Shown: positions 1 to 9,636 of the stretch, piece after piece | Layout of the letters: every line of letters starts with the position of its first letter | Numbering within the stretch: the first letter of the stretch is position 1 | From: Treponema saccharophilum DSM 2985 | GTDB lineage: Bacteria > Spirochaetota > Spirochaetia > Treponematales > Treponemataceae | Assembly: GCF_000255555.1 (NCBI RefSeq) | Contig: NZ_AGRW01000036.1 | Location: 33,007-97,006 of the forward strand | Length of the DNA: 64,000 bases | Direction of reading: 5' to 3' | Program-made: the position numbers and the translations under genes | Notes under the pieces: generated by a model | What the model saw: the letters and a program-made list of their open reading frames with translations, nothing else | The model's database searches: none | What the model was told of the DNA's origin: nothing

Positions 1-54
1 CGAAATCTCGTCGCGAATCTGGTTTCCCAGACGGAGCATCCTGAATTCACCCAT
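1..54 (-). CDS. rbfA: RbfA ribosome-binding factor, N-terminal fragment
   Basis: Partial gene running off the left edge. The minus strand after infB reads ATG then MGEFRMLRLGNQIRDEIS, which fits the N-terminus of RbfA (short start, then a basic helix ending in IRDEIS). RbfA binds the 30S subunit and helps 16S rRNA 5' maturation. The start codon lies only 3 nt after the infB stop, so it is co-transcribed and probably translationally coupled. The infB-rbfA order is classical in bacteria. Only 18 residues are visible, so the call rests on this match and on context. Confidence 0.75.
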   Translation of the reverse strand, partial: MGEFRMLRLGNQIRDEIS

Positions 55-57
55 ATG

Positions 58-2721
58 CTACTCCTCCTCCGCTGATGCTGAAGCCGCCTTGAGCGCCTCC
101 GCCTCCTTCTCCTTTGCCTGGGCGATGGAGTCGTTCAGCGTGCGCGTGACCTCGACATACTCGAAGACCTCAAGCGTATCGCCGACCTGAATGTCCTGCC
201 AGTTCTCAAGCCCGATACCGCACTCGTAGCCGTACGTGACTTCCTTGGCGTCGTCCTTGAAGCGCTTGAGAGAAGAAATCTTGCCCGTGAATTTGACGAT
301 TCCGTCGCGGATAAGGTTCACGCTGCTCGAGCGCTTGACGACACCGTCCGTGACGTAGCATCCGGCGATGACCCCGACCTTCGGAACGCGGAACGTATTG
401 CGTACCTCCACGCTTCCGGTAACCTCTTCCTTCGTATCCGGCTTGAGCATTCCCTCCATAGCGGCGGTGATTTCCTCGACGCATTTGTAGATGATGTTGT
501 ACTTGCGGATATCGACCTTCTCCTGCTCGGCGAGAAGCTTCGCCTTCGGAGTCGGGCGGACATTGAAGCCGATGATAATCGCGTTCTCGTCGGCAGCGGC
601 GAGCGTGACATCGCTCTCGTTGATTGCGCCGGCTGACGAATGGATGACGACGAGGCGGATTTCCGGAGTCGAAAGCTTCTCGAGTGAAGCCTTGAGAGCC
701 TCGGCGGAACCCTGCAGGTCGGCCTTGATGATGACCTTGAATTCCTTGACCTCGCTGGCAGCGATATCGGTAAGGAGCGTGTCAAGGGACGTCTTCTTGA
801 CTGCCTTCGCAGCCTCGAACCGCTTGAGCTCCTGCCTCTTGGCGGAAATGGAGCGGGCGTCCTTCTCGCTTTCCGTGACTTGAATCGGGTCGCCCGCGTT
901 CGGCATCGCCTCGAGTCCGAGGACCTCGACCGGCATTGACGGGGTCGCTTCCTGAACGCGCTCTCCGCGGTCATTGAACATGGCGCGGACACGTCCCGAA
1001 TAGATTCCCGCGACAATCGGGTCGCCCACCTTGAGCGTGCCTGACTGCACGACGACAGAAGCAACGACGCCGCGCCCCTGATCGACGCGCGACTCGATGA
1101 CCTTTCCCTCCGCGCGCGTGTCATACGGCGCCTTGAGCTCGAGCACCTCCGCCTGGAGGAGAATCGCGTCGAGAAGGTCGTCGATTCCGAGCCCCTTGAG
1201 AGCAGAAATCTTGACGTACATCGTGTCTCCGCCCCATTCCTCGGGGGTAAGCCCCTGCTCGGAAAGCTGCGTCATGACGCGGTCGGGATTCGCATCCGGC
1301 TTGTCTATCTTGTTCACCGCGACGATTATCGGAACCTTCGCGTCTTTCGCATGGCTGAGCGCCTCGAGCGTCTGCGGCATCACGCCGTCATCGGCGGCGA
1401 CGACGAGGACGACGAGGTCGGTAATCTGCGCACCGCGGGCGCGCATCATCGTGAACGCCTCGTGTCCCGGAGTATCGAGGAACGTGATTGTTCCCTTCTC
1501 CGTGTGAACCTGATAAGCACCGATTTTCTGCGTGATTCCGCCGGCCTCCCCAGCCGCGACGTTCGTCTTCCTGATTGCGTCGAGCGTCTTCGTCTTTCCG
1601 TGGTCGACGTGGCCCATGACCGTGACAATCGGCGGGCGCGCCTTGTGGTCCTCGACGTTGCCTGTATCGCTCTCGATTACCGTCTCATCGTAGAGGCTCA
1701 CGAGATGGACGTCGCATCCGTATTCCGACGCGACGAGCGTCGCCGTGTCGGAATCTATCGACTGGTTTATCGTGACCATCATGCCCATTCCCATGAGCTT
1801 TCCGATGATGTCGCTCGCCTTGAGGTTCATCTTCTTGGCGAGGTCGGAGACCGATATCGTCTCCATTATATCGATTGTCTTCGGGACTACGCTTGTCTGG
1901 GCAGCCTGCTTCTTCTTGTAGAGCTCCTCCTCGTCGAAAAGCTCCTCCTTGTCCTTGCGCTGCTGTCCGTAAGCGGGCTTCTTCGCCTTGTTGAACTGCT
2001 TCTTGCCTGCCGGAACCGGAATGGGTGCGGGAGCCGCGCCGAAACCGGGACGGCCGCCGAAACTGGGACGACCGCCCTGACCACCGCGGTTGAACCCGCC
2101 CTGGCCGCCACGGTTGAACCCGCCGCCCTGGCCGCCCTGCCTGTTGCCGAACCCGCCCTGACCGCCGCGGTTGAACCCGCCGCCCTGGCCGCCCTGTCTG
2201 TTGCCGAATCCGCCCTGGCCGCCGCGGTTGAACCCGCCGCCCTGGCCGCCGTTCTGCCTGTTGTTGAGATAATTGTCGCGGGCTTTGTTCCCGTTGAATC
2301 CGCCGGAGCGCTCCCCGCCACGGCTTCCGCGGTATCCGCCGCGGCTTCCGCCCGAGAGGTTTCCCGCGCGCACGTCGGGGCGCGTGGAGACAAGCTCAAG
2401 CGTGCGCCTCGGCTTCTCTCCGCGAGAACCGTCTGAAGGCCTGCTCTCGGAGTTTTTTCCGTCGGCCACGCCCTCAGTCCGCTGCACGGGCTTCTTCTCC
2501 TCGTCGGAGGGAGCGTCCTTTCCCGGAAGGGGCTTTTTCACGACGCGAACCTTGTCGCGCTTCGCGGCATCGCCCGACGCCGAAGGACGCCTCACTATGA
2601 TTTTCTTTCCGCGCGAACCATTGTCGCCAGAACCATCGGATGACGAATGAGAAGGCTTGCCTTCCTGTCCGTTGCCGCGCTTGTTAAGGATAAACTGCTT
2701 TTTTTCTGATTCTTCTGCCAT
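58..2721 (-). CDS. infB: Translation initiation factor IF-2
   Basis: GTPase that places fMet-tRNA on the 30S subunit and promotes subunit joining. The 887-aa protein has a long basic, disordered N-terminus (about residues 1-280) containing Gly-Arg-Asn-Gln repeats. An IF2_N-type helical segment lies near 285-340, then the G domain with GHVDHGKT (about 370), DTPGH (about 416) and NKID (about 468), then domains II to IV. I chose the ATG at 2721 ([10 protein letters not shown]) because GAGAG lies just upstream; an in-frame ATG 33 nt earlier has no ribosome-binding site. It sits between nusA and rbfA on one strand, a conserved operon. Confidence 0.97.
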   Translation of the reverse strand: MAEESEKKQFILNKRGNGQEGKPSHSSSDGSGDNGSRGKKIIVRRPSASGDAAKRDKVRVVKKPLPGKDAPSDEEKKPVQRTEGVADGKNSESRPSDGSRGEKPRRTLELVSTRPDVRAGNLSGGSRGGYRGSRGGERSGGFNGNKARDNYLNNRQNGGQGGGFNRGGQGGFGNRQGGQGGGFNRGGQGGFGNRQGGQGGGFNRGGQGGFNRGGQGGRPSFGGRPGFGAAPAPIPVPAGKKQFNKAKKPAYGQQRKDKEELFDEEELYKKKQAAQTSVVPKTIDIMETISVSDLAKKMNLKASDIIGKLMGMGMMVTINQSIDSDTATLVASEYGCDVHLVSLYDETVIESDTGNVEDHKARPPIVTVMGHVDHGKTKTLDAIRKTNVAAGEAGGITQKIGAYQVHTEKGTITFLDTPGHEAFTMMRARGAQITDLVVLVVAADDGVMPQTLEALSHAKDAKVPIIVAVNKIDKPDANPDRVMTQLSEQGLTPEEWGGDTMYVKISALKGLGIDDLLDAILLQAEVLELKAPYDTRAEGKVIESRVDQGRGVVASVVVQSGTLKVGDPIVAGIYSGRVRAMFNDRGERVQEATPSMPVEVLGLEAMPNAGDPIQVTESEKDARSISAKRQELKRFEAAKAVKKTSLDTLLTDIAASEVKEFKVIIKADLQGSAEALKASLEKLSTPEIRLVVIHSSAGAINESDVTLAAADENAIIIGFNVRPTPKAKLLAEQEKVDIRKYNIIYKCVEEITAAMEGMLKPDTKEEVTGSVEVRNTFRVPKVGVIAGCYVTDGVVKRSSSVNLIRDGIVKFTGKISSLKRFKDDAKEVTYGYECGIGLENWQDIQVGDTLEVFEYVEVTRTLNDSIAQAKEKEAEALKAASASAEEE
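2080..2260 (-). repeat. 54-bp tandem repeats coding Gly-rich tract of IF-2
   Basis: About three near-identical 54-bp units encode an 18-residue unit of the form [18 protein letters not shown] in the disordered N-terminus of IF-2. Such tracts usually vary in copy number between strains. The RGG/FNRGG composition resembles RNA-binding or phase-separating regions; that role is inferred only from composition. Confidence 0.85.
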
Positions 2722-2769
2722 ATTCTCTCTCAATTTCCTGACTGTTTTCCACAAACCGGCCGTGCCGGT

Positions 2770-4230
2770 TTACTCCGCGTTGTAACGGACGAACGAGATG
2801 GGAACCCCGCACTTCGGACATTTCGTCATGTCGGGAGTCACTTCCGCGCCGCACTCCGGGCAAACGTGCTCTGCCTCGTCCTCCGCAGCCTCCTCTTCAT
2901 CCTGCTCAGAATCGTCATCGACGATTTCGACGTAATTATGAATAATACCGAACAGATTTTCAATTTGCTCGCCCGTCAGCAAATTCGAATCCGCAAGCGT
3001 TCCGTCGTAATACGCGTCGACAAACGCCTGAAGGTCATCGAATTCCGACTTCCTGAGGATTGCCGCCACGTCGGCGTCGACTTCGGGAATATCCGACACG
3101 CGGGAGATATCGACGACCTCCTCGTTGTCCACGGCGTTCTCCGGAAGGTTGAACAAACCGTCCACAGCGCGCTTCGAGTAGACGCTCAAATCCATTTCGG
3201 CAGCATCGCTCTCCGTCTTGACGTCGATGCTCCAGTCGCAGAGCTTGTTCGCGAGGCGGACGTTCTGCCCCTGCCTTCCGATTGCGAGCGAGAACTGCGA
3301 GTCGGAGACGATTGCGAGGGCCTGCTTCTTGTCGGAGTCGGTTATGATTACCCGCTTCACCTCCGCCGGCGACAGCGCGTTCTTTATGAAGATTTCCGGG
3401 TTCTCGTCGTATTTGAGGACGTCGATTTTCTCGCCCTCGATTTCCTTGATGACGTTCTGAATCCTGACGCCCTTGAGCCCGACGCACGCGCCGACGGGAT
3501 CGACGTCATCGCGGGTGGAGGCGACGGCAATCTTCGTGCGGTAGCCGGCAGTCCTGACGCACTTCTTTATCTCGACAATCTTGTCCTGAATCTCGGGAAC
3601 CTCAAGCTCGAGGGCGGCCTGCACGAATTTCGGGTCGCTCCTGCTCAAGACAAGCTGGACGGAGGACGAGACGGGCTTCACGTCGACGACGAGAGCCTTG
3701 ATTCTGTCGTTCTTGTTGTACTGCTCTATCGGGCTCTGGAATTTCTTCGGCAGGACGCCCTCGATTTTCCCGAGGTCGACGTAAATGTTGTCGTGATGCA
3801 TCCGCTGGTAGTAGCCGATGATGATTTCCCCGACCTTCCCCCGGTACTCGTTGAGGAGCCTGTTCTTCACGGACTCGTTGAGTTCCTGATGCGCGGCCTG
3901 CTTTCCCGTCGATACGGCGGAGAGCGGCAGCTTCTTCGTGTCGATGATTATGTCAATCTCGTCGCCCAGCTCGCACTCGCTCGAAAGCTTGAGCGCGTCC
4001 TCCAGCTCTATCTCTATGACCGGGTCATACACCCCGTCGACTATCGTCTTCCTTGAATAGACGGCGACATCAGACATGTCGTCCTCGAATTTCACGACGC
4101 AGTTCTCCGCCGTCCCGAACGCCCTCTTGTAAGCCGCTTTCAGCGACATCTCGAGCATCTGCTTGATGGAGTCGATGGAAAGCCCCTTCTCCTGAACCAA
4201 CTGCTGAATAGCCTCTGACATCTGTGACAT
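2770..4230 (-). CDS. nusA: Transcription elongation/termination factor NusA
   Basis: NusA binds RNA polymerase and nascent RNA and modulates pausing, termination and antitermination. The 486-aa protein has the N-terminal polymerase-binding domain (about 1-130), an S1 domain (about 135-205) and two KH domains (to about 345, with the AIGRQGQNVRLA motif). An acidic helical region follows, then a C-terminal four-cysteine cluster at residues 457, 460, 471 and 474 (CPEC and CPKC), which looks like a zinc ribbon. The start at 4230 is preceded by AGGGGG. It follows rimP and precedes infB, the usual order. The zinc ribbon is not part of the textbook NusA layout. Confidence 0.97.
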   Translation of the reverse strand: MSQMSEAIQQLVQEKGLSIDSIKQMLEMSLKAAYKRAFGTAENCVVKFEDDMSDVAVYSRKTIVDGVYDPVIEIELEDALKLSSECELGDEIDIIIDTKKLPLSAVSTGKQAAHQELNESVKNRLLNEYRGKVGEIIIGYYQRMHHDNIYVDLGKIEGVLPKKFQSPIEQYNKNDRIKALVVDVKPVSSSVQLVLSRSDPKFVQAALELEVPEIQDKIVEIKKCVRTAGYRTKIAVASTRDDVDPVGACVGLKGVRIQNVIKEIEGEKIDVLKYDENPEIFIKNALSPAEVKRVIITDSDKKQALAIVSDSQFSLAIGRQGQNVRLANKLCDWSIDVKTESDAAEMDLSVYSKRAVDGLFNLPENAVDNEEVVDISRVSDIPEVDADVAAILRKSEFDDLQAFVDAYYDGTLADSNLLTGEQIENLFGIIHNYVEIVDDDSEQDEEEAAEDEAEHVCPECGAEVTPDMTKCPKCGVPISFVRYNAE

Positions 4231-4273
4231 TTTTCCGTACCCCCTGATTGAAATCCCGATTGATTTTTCTTTC

Positions 4274-4735
4274 CTACAGATGGATGAACTTCGCCTTCGC
4301 GATATCCTGATAATCCACGGTGCGAACCGTGCCGTCCTCAAGGCTAAGGGAAAGCCTCTCCGAATCGGACGAGACGAGGACACCGCCAATCCAATCGGAC
4401 GCCGACTTGGAGAACACGCGGATTCTCCGCCCCGAGAAGAACTGGAATTCGGCGGCGTTCTTTATGTTCCGCTCCATTCCAGGCGACGAAAGCTCCATCG
4501 AGACGTTGTCCGTCCCGAGAATCTCCTCAAGCCGCTCAAGAAGGACGCGGTGCACCTTGGCGCAGTCGTTCACGCTTATGCTTTCCTCGGGATTCTTCCC
4601 CGAGACGACAGCCTGAATCTGGACAACCCCGCGCTGCGGCGAGACCTTCAGCTCGACGAGATTGTAGCCGAGACCGTCGACGACCTTCGCGCACTCATCG
4701 TAATGCTGGTACGAACCCAAGGGAATGTATTCCAT
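4274..4735 (-). CDS. rimP: Ribosome maturation factor RimP
   Basis: Assists 30S assembly. The 153-aa protein has the RimP N-terminal alpha/beta domain, the characteristic stretch around MELSSPGMERNIK, and a C-terminal SH3-like barrel. Length is normal for the family. The ATG at 4735 is preceded by GGAGG at a spacing of 6 nt. It is the first gene of the rimP-nusA-infB-rbfA operon, with nusA starting 43 nt after its stop. Confidence 0.95.
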   Translation of the reverse strand: MEYIPLGSYQHYDECAKVVDGLGYNLVELKVSPQRGVVQIQAVVSGKNPEESISVNDCAKVHRVLLERLEEILGTDNVSMELSSPGMERNIKNAAEFQFFSGRRIRVFSKSASDWIGGVLVSSDSERLSLSLEDGTVRTVDYQDIAKAKFIHL

Positions 4736-4761
4736 GACCGACCTCCACTCTGCATTTCCAG

Positions 4762-4791
4762 AAAATAAAAAAGACCCGTCTGAGACGAGTC
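4762..4791 (-). terminator. Terminator-like hairpin in the rimP leader (candidate attenuator)
   Basis: On the minus strand an 8-bp stem (GACTCGTC / GACGGGTC with one G-T pair and a 3-nt loop, 4773-4791) is followed by TTTTTTATTTT (4762-4772). It lies after the promoter and before the rimP ribosome-binding site, so it can only act on this operon's own leader. Premature termination controlled by a factor such as NusA is an inference. Confidence 0.7.
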
Positions 4792-4824
4792 CATTCTAAA
4801 TGACCTATTAAAATGTACTGTTGG

Positions 4825-4853
4825 ATTCTAGCACCGCAGGAAAAACATGTCAA
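4825..4853 (-). promoter_or_regulatory. Sigma70-type promoter of rimP-nusA-infB-rbfA
   Basis: TTGACA (4848-4853) and TAGAAT (4825-4830) on the minus strand, separated by exactly 17 bp. Predicted transcription start is near 4818, giving a leader of about 83 nt that contains the hairpin at 4773-4791. Confidence 0.85.
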
Positions 4854-4876
4854 CCGAAAAGGAAAACGCGGGGGAA

Positions 4877-6214
4877 TCATTCGACGGAGAAGCGCTGTAT
4901 CCCCATAATATCGTCCTTCACGCCGAGGAAGCGGACGGCTATCTCCCGCGCCTCGCGCGCCGGGTCGAACGACGGGTCAAGGGAAAGCGCGCGCTCCCAT
5001 TCGAGGACGGCCTCCTCGATTCTGCCGGACGCATAGAGGGACACGCCCGCGATGTAATGAGAGTCGACCTTCTCGCGGAGGGCGGCGCGCCCGCGGTCGC
5101 CGAACCTCATCCGGGCGGAAAGGCTTATGTGGTTCACGGGATTCGCCGAGGAGGTCAAATCGAACGTGTAGTTGACGTTCACGACGGCGCGCATGACGGA
5201 AAAACCGCCGCCGAAGCTTATCCTCGGGTTCGCGCCCTGAAGGAGGAAGCCGAAATCGAAGGACAGCCTCTCCATGACGGAAAGCTCGACGCCCGCGGCG
5301 GCAGACCACAAGCCGCTCGACGAAAGCGACAGGAGGTTCACGGGCTGGCGGAATTCGGCGGAAATGAGGAGCGTCTTCGCCGCGCGCCACGAAAAACCGG
5401 CAGCCACCCGCGTCGGAAGCGCGTCGTCAACCTCCAGCGACGAGCCGAACCCCGTAACAGACAGGCCCGCGTTCATGACGGAAAAGCCGAGCGACAGGTT
5501 CGGGTTCCTGTCGCTGAAAAACTTCGCCGCGTTGAAGCGCACGATTGCCCCGAAATCGAGCATGAGGGCGGCGGCGGACTGCTCGAGCCCGGAGCCGGAT
5601 ATGACGGAATCGGTTTTGTTGTCCGTATAGTCGGGGACGTCGCGCCACGCGGCACGCGCCGATCCGCCCAAAGCGATGCCCCGGAAATTGTATCCCGCAC
5701 GGAAGTTGTACGACACGTTGAGCGCGGCGGAAGTCTCGCTGTAATAGGAGCCGGCAACGCTGTCGCCGTAGAGGTTGTATTCGGTGAACGGGACGTAGAA
5801 GCACTTGAGCTGCGCGCCGTACCCGAGGTTCCCGTCACGGGCGGTGGCGGAGACGGTCTCCATCGCGGAATCGGCAATCCACGCGTTGTGGCACACGGAA
5901 ACCTCCGTCCGCTCAAGTATGCAGCTCGCGGCCGGGTTGTAGTCGAAGAACGAGCTGTCGTCCCCGAGCGCGACGCATGCCGTCCCGAGGCTTTCCGCCC
6001 TTCCGCCTGATGGAATGTTGAGCGACCGGAAAACCGTGAGCCCCTCGTTCCCGTCGACGAAAGACGAGAAGACGTCAGACAGCCCGCCGGCAGTCCCGAC
6101 AAGGTCGAGCGCGTACGGGCATGCAGAGAAAACACACGAGAAGACTGCGACTGCGATTTCCTTCCGGAACGCGCCCAAAACGCGCGGAGCCCGGACGATT
6201 CCTTTTCCTTTCAT
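4877..6214 (-). CDS. UPF0164-type outer-membrane protein with C-terminal TPR
   Basis: A 445-aa exported protein with an N-terminal signal peptide. An early segment reads FRSLNIPSGGRAESLGTACV and is followed by SSFFDYNPAA; both are typical of the treponemal UPF0164 (FadL-like) family. The body is rich in alternating beta strands, consistent with an outer-membrane barrel. The last 60 residues form a TPR-like hairpin (SLYASGRIEEAVLEWERALSLDP). I chose the start at 6214 because it places the basic residues directly before the hydrophobic segment; the ribosome-binding site is weak, and an ATG at 6238 is possible. Proposed role is uptake of hydrophobic substrates, known only by family analogy. It is divergent from the gene at 6498. 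Confidence 0.8.
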   Translation of the reverse strand: MKGKGIVRAPRVLGAFRKEIAVAVFSCVFSACPYALDLVGTAGGLSDVFSSFVDGNEGLTVFRSLNIPSGGRAESLGTACVALGDDSSFFDYNPAASCILERTEVSVCHNAWIADSAMETVSATARDGNLGYGAQLKCFYVPFTEYNLYGDSVAGSYYSETSAALNVSYNFRAGYNFRGIALGGSARAAWRDVPDYTDNKTDSVISGSGLEQSAAALMLDFGAIVRFNAAKFFSDRNPNLSLGFSVMNAGLSVTGFGSSLEVDDALPTRVAAGFSWRAAKTLLISAEFRQPVNLLSLSSSGLWSAAAGVELSVMERLSFDFGFLLQGANPRISFGGGFSVMRAVVNVNYTFDLTSSANPVNHISLSARMRFGDRGRAALREKVDSHYIAGVSLYASGRIEEAVLEWERALSLDPSFDPAREAREIAVRFLGVKDDIMGIQRFSVE

Positions 6215-6497
6215 GCCACTTTTCCATCCATCACGCATCAGCGAACAATCAAAAACGCCCCCACACATCCGCAAGCGAACGCCCCGAAAAAAAACGCCCG
6301 GGGTCATGTTCAGGCGGACAACCATGTTATAGTAGACGTGTCAGGAAACGTCGTTCCCGGACACCTGTATTCTACATCAGAAAAAACACAAAATCCCGCC
6401 GCGGGCGGAAAAAACGGGCGGAACGCCGCACATACATTTTCGGAAAAATCGCTCCATTCGATTACGGAGCAAGCCGAAAATAGAAGATAAACGAAAA
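6215..6497. other. Divergent intergenic region
   Basis: Separates two divergent genes. A TATAGT sequence at 6328-6333 could serve as a -10 element for the rightward gene, but no good -35 element stands 16-18 bp upstream. A small inverted repeat (GCTCC...GGAGC) lies at about 6452-6471. No convincing gene is seen. Confidence 0.4.
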
Positions 6498-9400
6498 ATG
6501 TCCTTCAAGAAATTCCGCATGGCGACATTCACATTCCTCACCGCGATTCTTGCGGCAACTGCGGAGAGCGGCGCGAAGCCGACTCTCGGCGGCATAGACG
6601 CGCTCATCGAGTCGAAGGACTACAACGCCGCGCTCATGATGGCGTCCGAATACATGAAATCGAACCCGCAGGACTTCGACAGGGCGCAGAAGAGAATCGA
6701 GCGGATAATGAAGGAGAGGCTCTCGTTCGACGAGAAGGCGGAGATGCTCGCCGACACGATGAAGAACGACAGCGAGAACGACGAGCACAAGATGGACCTG
6801 ATTCTCGAGCTCGAGAACGCGGAGACGAACCAGACCGAACCGGCGCAGGAGCTTACGAGGCAGGCGCGGAAGACGCTCGCGCTCAAATTCTACATCGCGC
6901 GGTACAACTCCATAATGAAAAGCGGCTACGCCCTAGTGCGGGACGGGGACTACGGCGGCGCGACAGAGAAATTCCGGGAAGGATTCACCCTCAAGCCGAA
7001 CGACACGGACAGGACGTTCGACGCGGAGCATCCCGACGGGGTTCCCGTCGTCTATGCCGACGACATAACGGTTCCCGTCGCCGAAACGATGGGGCGGATA
7101 GAGGAATCGCTTCCCGCGATGACGGACATAATCGAACGGTGCCAGCGCTCCTACGAATCGTTCATGGGCGCGATGAAGGCGGCGGATTTTGCCGCGGCGA
7201 AAAAAGCGCAGGGCGGCGTCGCCGAATCGTTCGGGGAGCTTGCAAAATGGAGGGAAAATCTCATCGAGGAGGTCGGGCGCCTGAAGGAAATCGACAAAAC
7301 CGCGAACGAGAGGAACCCGCTCCTCGCGGGCTTCAGCTACATCACGTTCACGCTCGGCTTCGTGACGGGCGACGACAACGAGAAGTCCACGGGAATTCTC
7401 GGAACGCTCGACTCGTTCTGGAACACGCGCGTCGAGTCGATGAAGGACGAGGCGTATTCGCTCATCCGCGAGCGCTTCGCCTCCATCAAGGAAAACCTCC
7501 CCATCGGGCGGATACGGGAGCTGTCGCCGCTGATTGCGGAACAGAAGGAGCTCGCATCCTCCGTCCCCGTCCTCGCGGAAATCGGAAAGGAAATCCACGC
7601 GCTGCACTCGCTCGTGAAGACGGACGACGGAAGGGAAATCGGAAAGCTGTTCACGGAATACGGGAAGTCGCTCGACTTCGCCGTCCGATTCGCGGGAACG
7701 CTGTCGAAGATACTCGACGAGACGGAGATTCTGTCCGACGAGGAGCTTGTCAGGGACGCGGCGGACATCGAGGACGGGAATTTCGTCGAGGGGGACGAAT
7801 TTTTCAGGCACCACGTCGGCTCGGCGCTCAGGTACGGGCAGTTCCTGGCGGCGGCGGACAAGGACGACGGCTATATCAAAACGGAGCAGGCGCGCGAGGA
7901 CGGGTTCTTCGCGGAGACGGACACATCGCACCGCCAGAAAATCGGCAGGACGGCGGGCGCGCAGCTTTCCGACGACGTGCTCGACTTCAGGGACGCAATC
8001 GCGTACGGGCAGGAACTCCGGGCGCTGAACAACAAGGAGGCGGACGAGAACGAGAGGAAGCTCTGGCTCGGGCTTGCGGCGACGGCGGGAGCGACTTCGC
8101 AGTCGGCAGTCGACGACAGCATGATTCTCATAACGCGGGCGAAAACGCTGATGGATGGAATCGAGGTGAAGAGCGCGCGCATCACGAACGAGGACGGCGA
8201 GGAGGAGACGCTCACGAAGCGATACCCGTCGGAAGCGCGGACGACCCTCCTCCGCCTTCTTTCGGAGACGGAGGAGAAGAGCGGGCAGCTCAAGGAATGG
8301 CGGAAGCTGCTTTCGGACGGGGAGAAGGTCAGGCCGGAGATTACGAATTTCGGAAGCGGCGTAAAAGCGTTCGACGGCTCGATACGCGAGCTCGACGGGA
8401 TAATCGCCGAAAGCCGGACTATATCATCCGCGGCAGAAAAGCAGATGATGCGCGCGGAGCAGGCACTCAACGAGGCGAAGCTGAACTACGAGAAGGCGGT
8501 CGGCGCGCTCGGCAAGGAGGATTTCACCGAGGCGCGGCGCAGGCTCGAATTCTCGCGGCAGAAATACACGGAAAGCCTCTCTCTGCAGGAATCCGCGACG
8601 ATACGGAACGAGAGCGACGAGATTCTCGGCGCGCTCGGCGAGCGGATAGTCCGCGAGGAGAACGAATTCGTCATCAGGGAAGTGCGCGCGCTCAAGGACG
8701 GGGCGCAGGACTCGTTCTACGAGGGCGACTTCGAGCAGGCGGAAAAGAAACTCGTCCGGGCGCAGGCGCGCTGGGCGACGACGAACACGGAAAGCGACGC
8801 GGAAATCGAGAACCTCCTCGACATCGTGCGGACGGCAAGGACGATGCAGACGGGGCGGAAGCTTTCCCCGTCCGACCCGCTCTACTCCGACATGTCGCAG
8901 CTTCTCAGCGCGGCGACCCAGCTCTACGGCGAGGGCGAGAAGCTGCTGAAGAAAGGAAGGAAAACGGACGCGGATGAAAAGCTCTCGCTGGCGCAGGAGA
9001 AAATCCGGGCGATACAGCAGATATACGCGCTCAACGAGGACGCGGCGCTGCTCTCGCTCAGGATAGAGAAGCTCACCGACCCGAAGGCGTTCGGCGAGAA
9101 TTTCCCGGCGAAAGTCAGGCAGGCGGAGGAGATGAAATCCGTAAGGGAACGGCTCGCGGCGCTCGAAAACCTCGAGAGCATAAACCCATCATACCCGGGG
9201 CTGTCGAAGAAGATTTACGACCTCAAGCTCTCGATAGGGATAATACGGAAACCCGTCACCGACACGACGAAAAAGGATTCCGACGACCTGTACAACCGCG
9301 CGCTCGCGATATTCAACAGCGCGGGGACGAACCAGGCGCGGCTCCGCGAGGCGACGGGGCTTCTCGACAGGGCAATCGCGCTCAACCCGTCGAACAGGAA

Positions 9401-9623
9401 CGCCACGCGGCTCAAGGACCGCATACAAAGCAGGATAGGAGGAACGGCAGTCGCCGTGCTGACGTCGAACGACGAGCAGATGTACCAGCGCGCGGTAAAC
9501 TTCTTCACCGCGGGAAACTATCTCATGGCGGACAGCATACTGAAAACGCTTTTGAAGAACCCGGCGGCGCAAAAATCCGCGAAGATAATGGATTTGCGTC
9601 GGCGCGTGGACAACAGGCTCTGA
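6498..9623 (+). CDS. Large exported helical protein with degenerate TPR repeats
   Basis: A 1041-aa protein with a signal peptide (about residues 1-25), then almost entirely charged alpha-helix. TPR-like helix pairs with spaced Ala/Gly/Leu positions appear near 30-75, 140-175, 650-700, 730-780 and 940-1035; an example is AEKKLVRAQARWAT. It probably forms a periplasmic or membrane-associated scaffold. The next gene, a 1616-aa receptor phosphatase, starts 13 nt after its stop, so the two form an operon and may act together. A resemblance to hypothetical proteins near the UPF0164 cluster of Treponema pallidum is recalled, not checked. No enzymatic motif was found. Confidence 0.7.
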   Translation: MSFKKFRMATFTFLTAILAATAESGAKPTLGGIDALIESKDYNAALMMASEYMKSNPQDFDRAQKRIERIMKERLSFDEKAEMLADTMKNDSENDEHKMDLILELENAETNQTEPAQELTRQARKTLALKFYIARYNSIMKSGYALVRDGDYGGATEKFREGFTLKPNDTDRTFDAEHPDGVPVVYADDITVPVAETMGRIEESLPAMTDIIERCQRSYESFMGAMKAADFAAAKKAQGGVAESFGELAKWRENLIEEVGRLKEIDKTANERNPLLAGFSYITFTLGFVTGDDNEKSTGILGTLDSFWNTRVESMKDEAYSLIRERFASIKENLPIGRIRELSPLIAEQKELASSVPVLAEIGKEIHALHSLVKTDDGREIGKLFTEYGKSLDFAVRFAGTLSKILDETEILSDEELVRDAADIEDGNFVEGDEFFRHHVGSALRYGQFLAAADKDDGYIKTEQAREDGFFAETDTSHRQKIGRTAGAQLSDDVLDFRDAIAYGQELRALNNKEADENERKLWLGLAATAGATSQSAVDDSMILITRAKTLMDGIEVKSARITNEDGEEETLTKRYPSEARTTLLRLLSETEEKSGQLKEWRKLLSDGEKVRPEITNFGSGVKAFDGSIRELDGIIAESRTISSAAEKQMMRAEQALNEAKLNYEKAVGALGKEDFTEARRRLEFSRQKYTESLSLQESATIRNESDEILGALGERIVREENEFVIREVRALKDGAQDSFYEGDFEQAEKKLVRAQARWATTNTESDAEIENLLDIVRTARTMQTGRKLSPSDPLYSDMSQLLSAATQLYGEGEKLLKKGRKTDADEKLSLAQEKIRAIQQIYALNEDAALLSLRIEKLTDPKAFGENFPAKVRQAEEMKSVRERLAALENLESINPSYPGLSKKIYDLKLSIGIIRKPVTDTTKKDSDDLYNRALAIFNSAGTNQARLREATGLLDRAIALNPSNRNATRLKDRIQSRIGGTAVAVLTSNDEQMYQRAVNFFTAGNYLMADSILKTLLKNPAAQKSAKIMDLRRRVDNRL

Positions 9624-9636
9624 GGAAAATCACACA

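Noticed and set aside
4847..6010. Long plus-strand ORF antisense to the UPF0164 gene
   Set aside because: An Arg/Gly-rich shadow frame typical of high-GC coding DNA; the minus strand has a signal peptide and family motifs.
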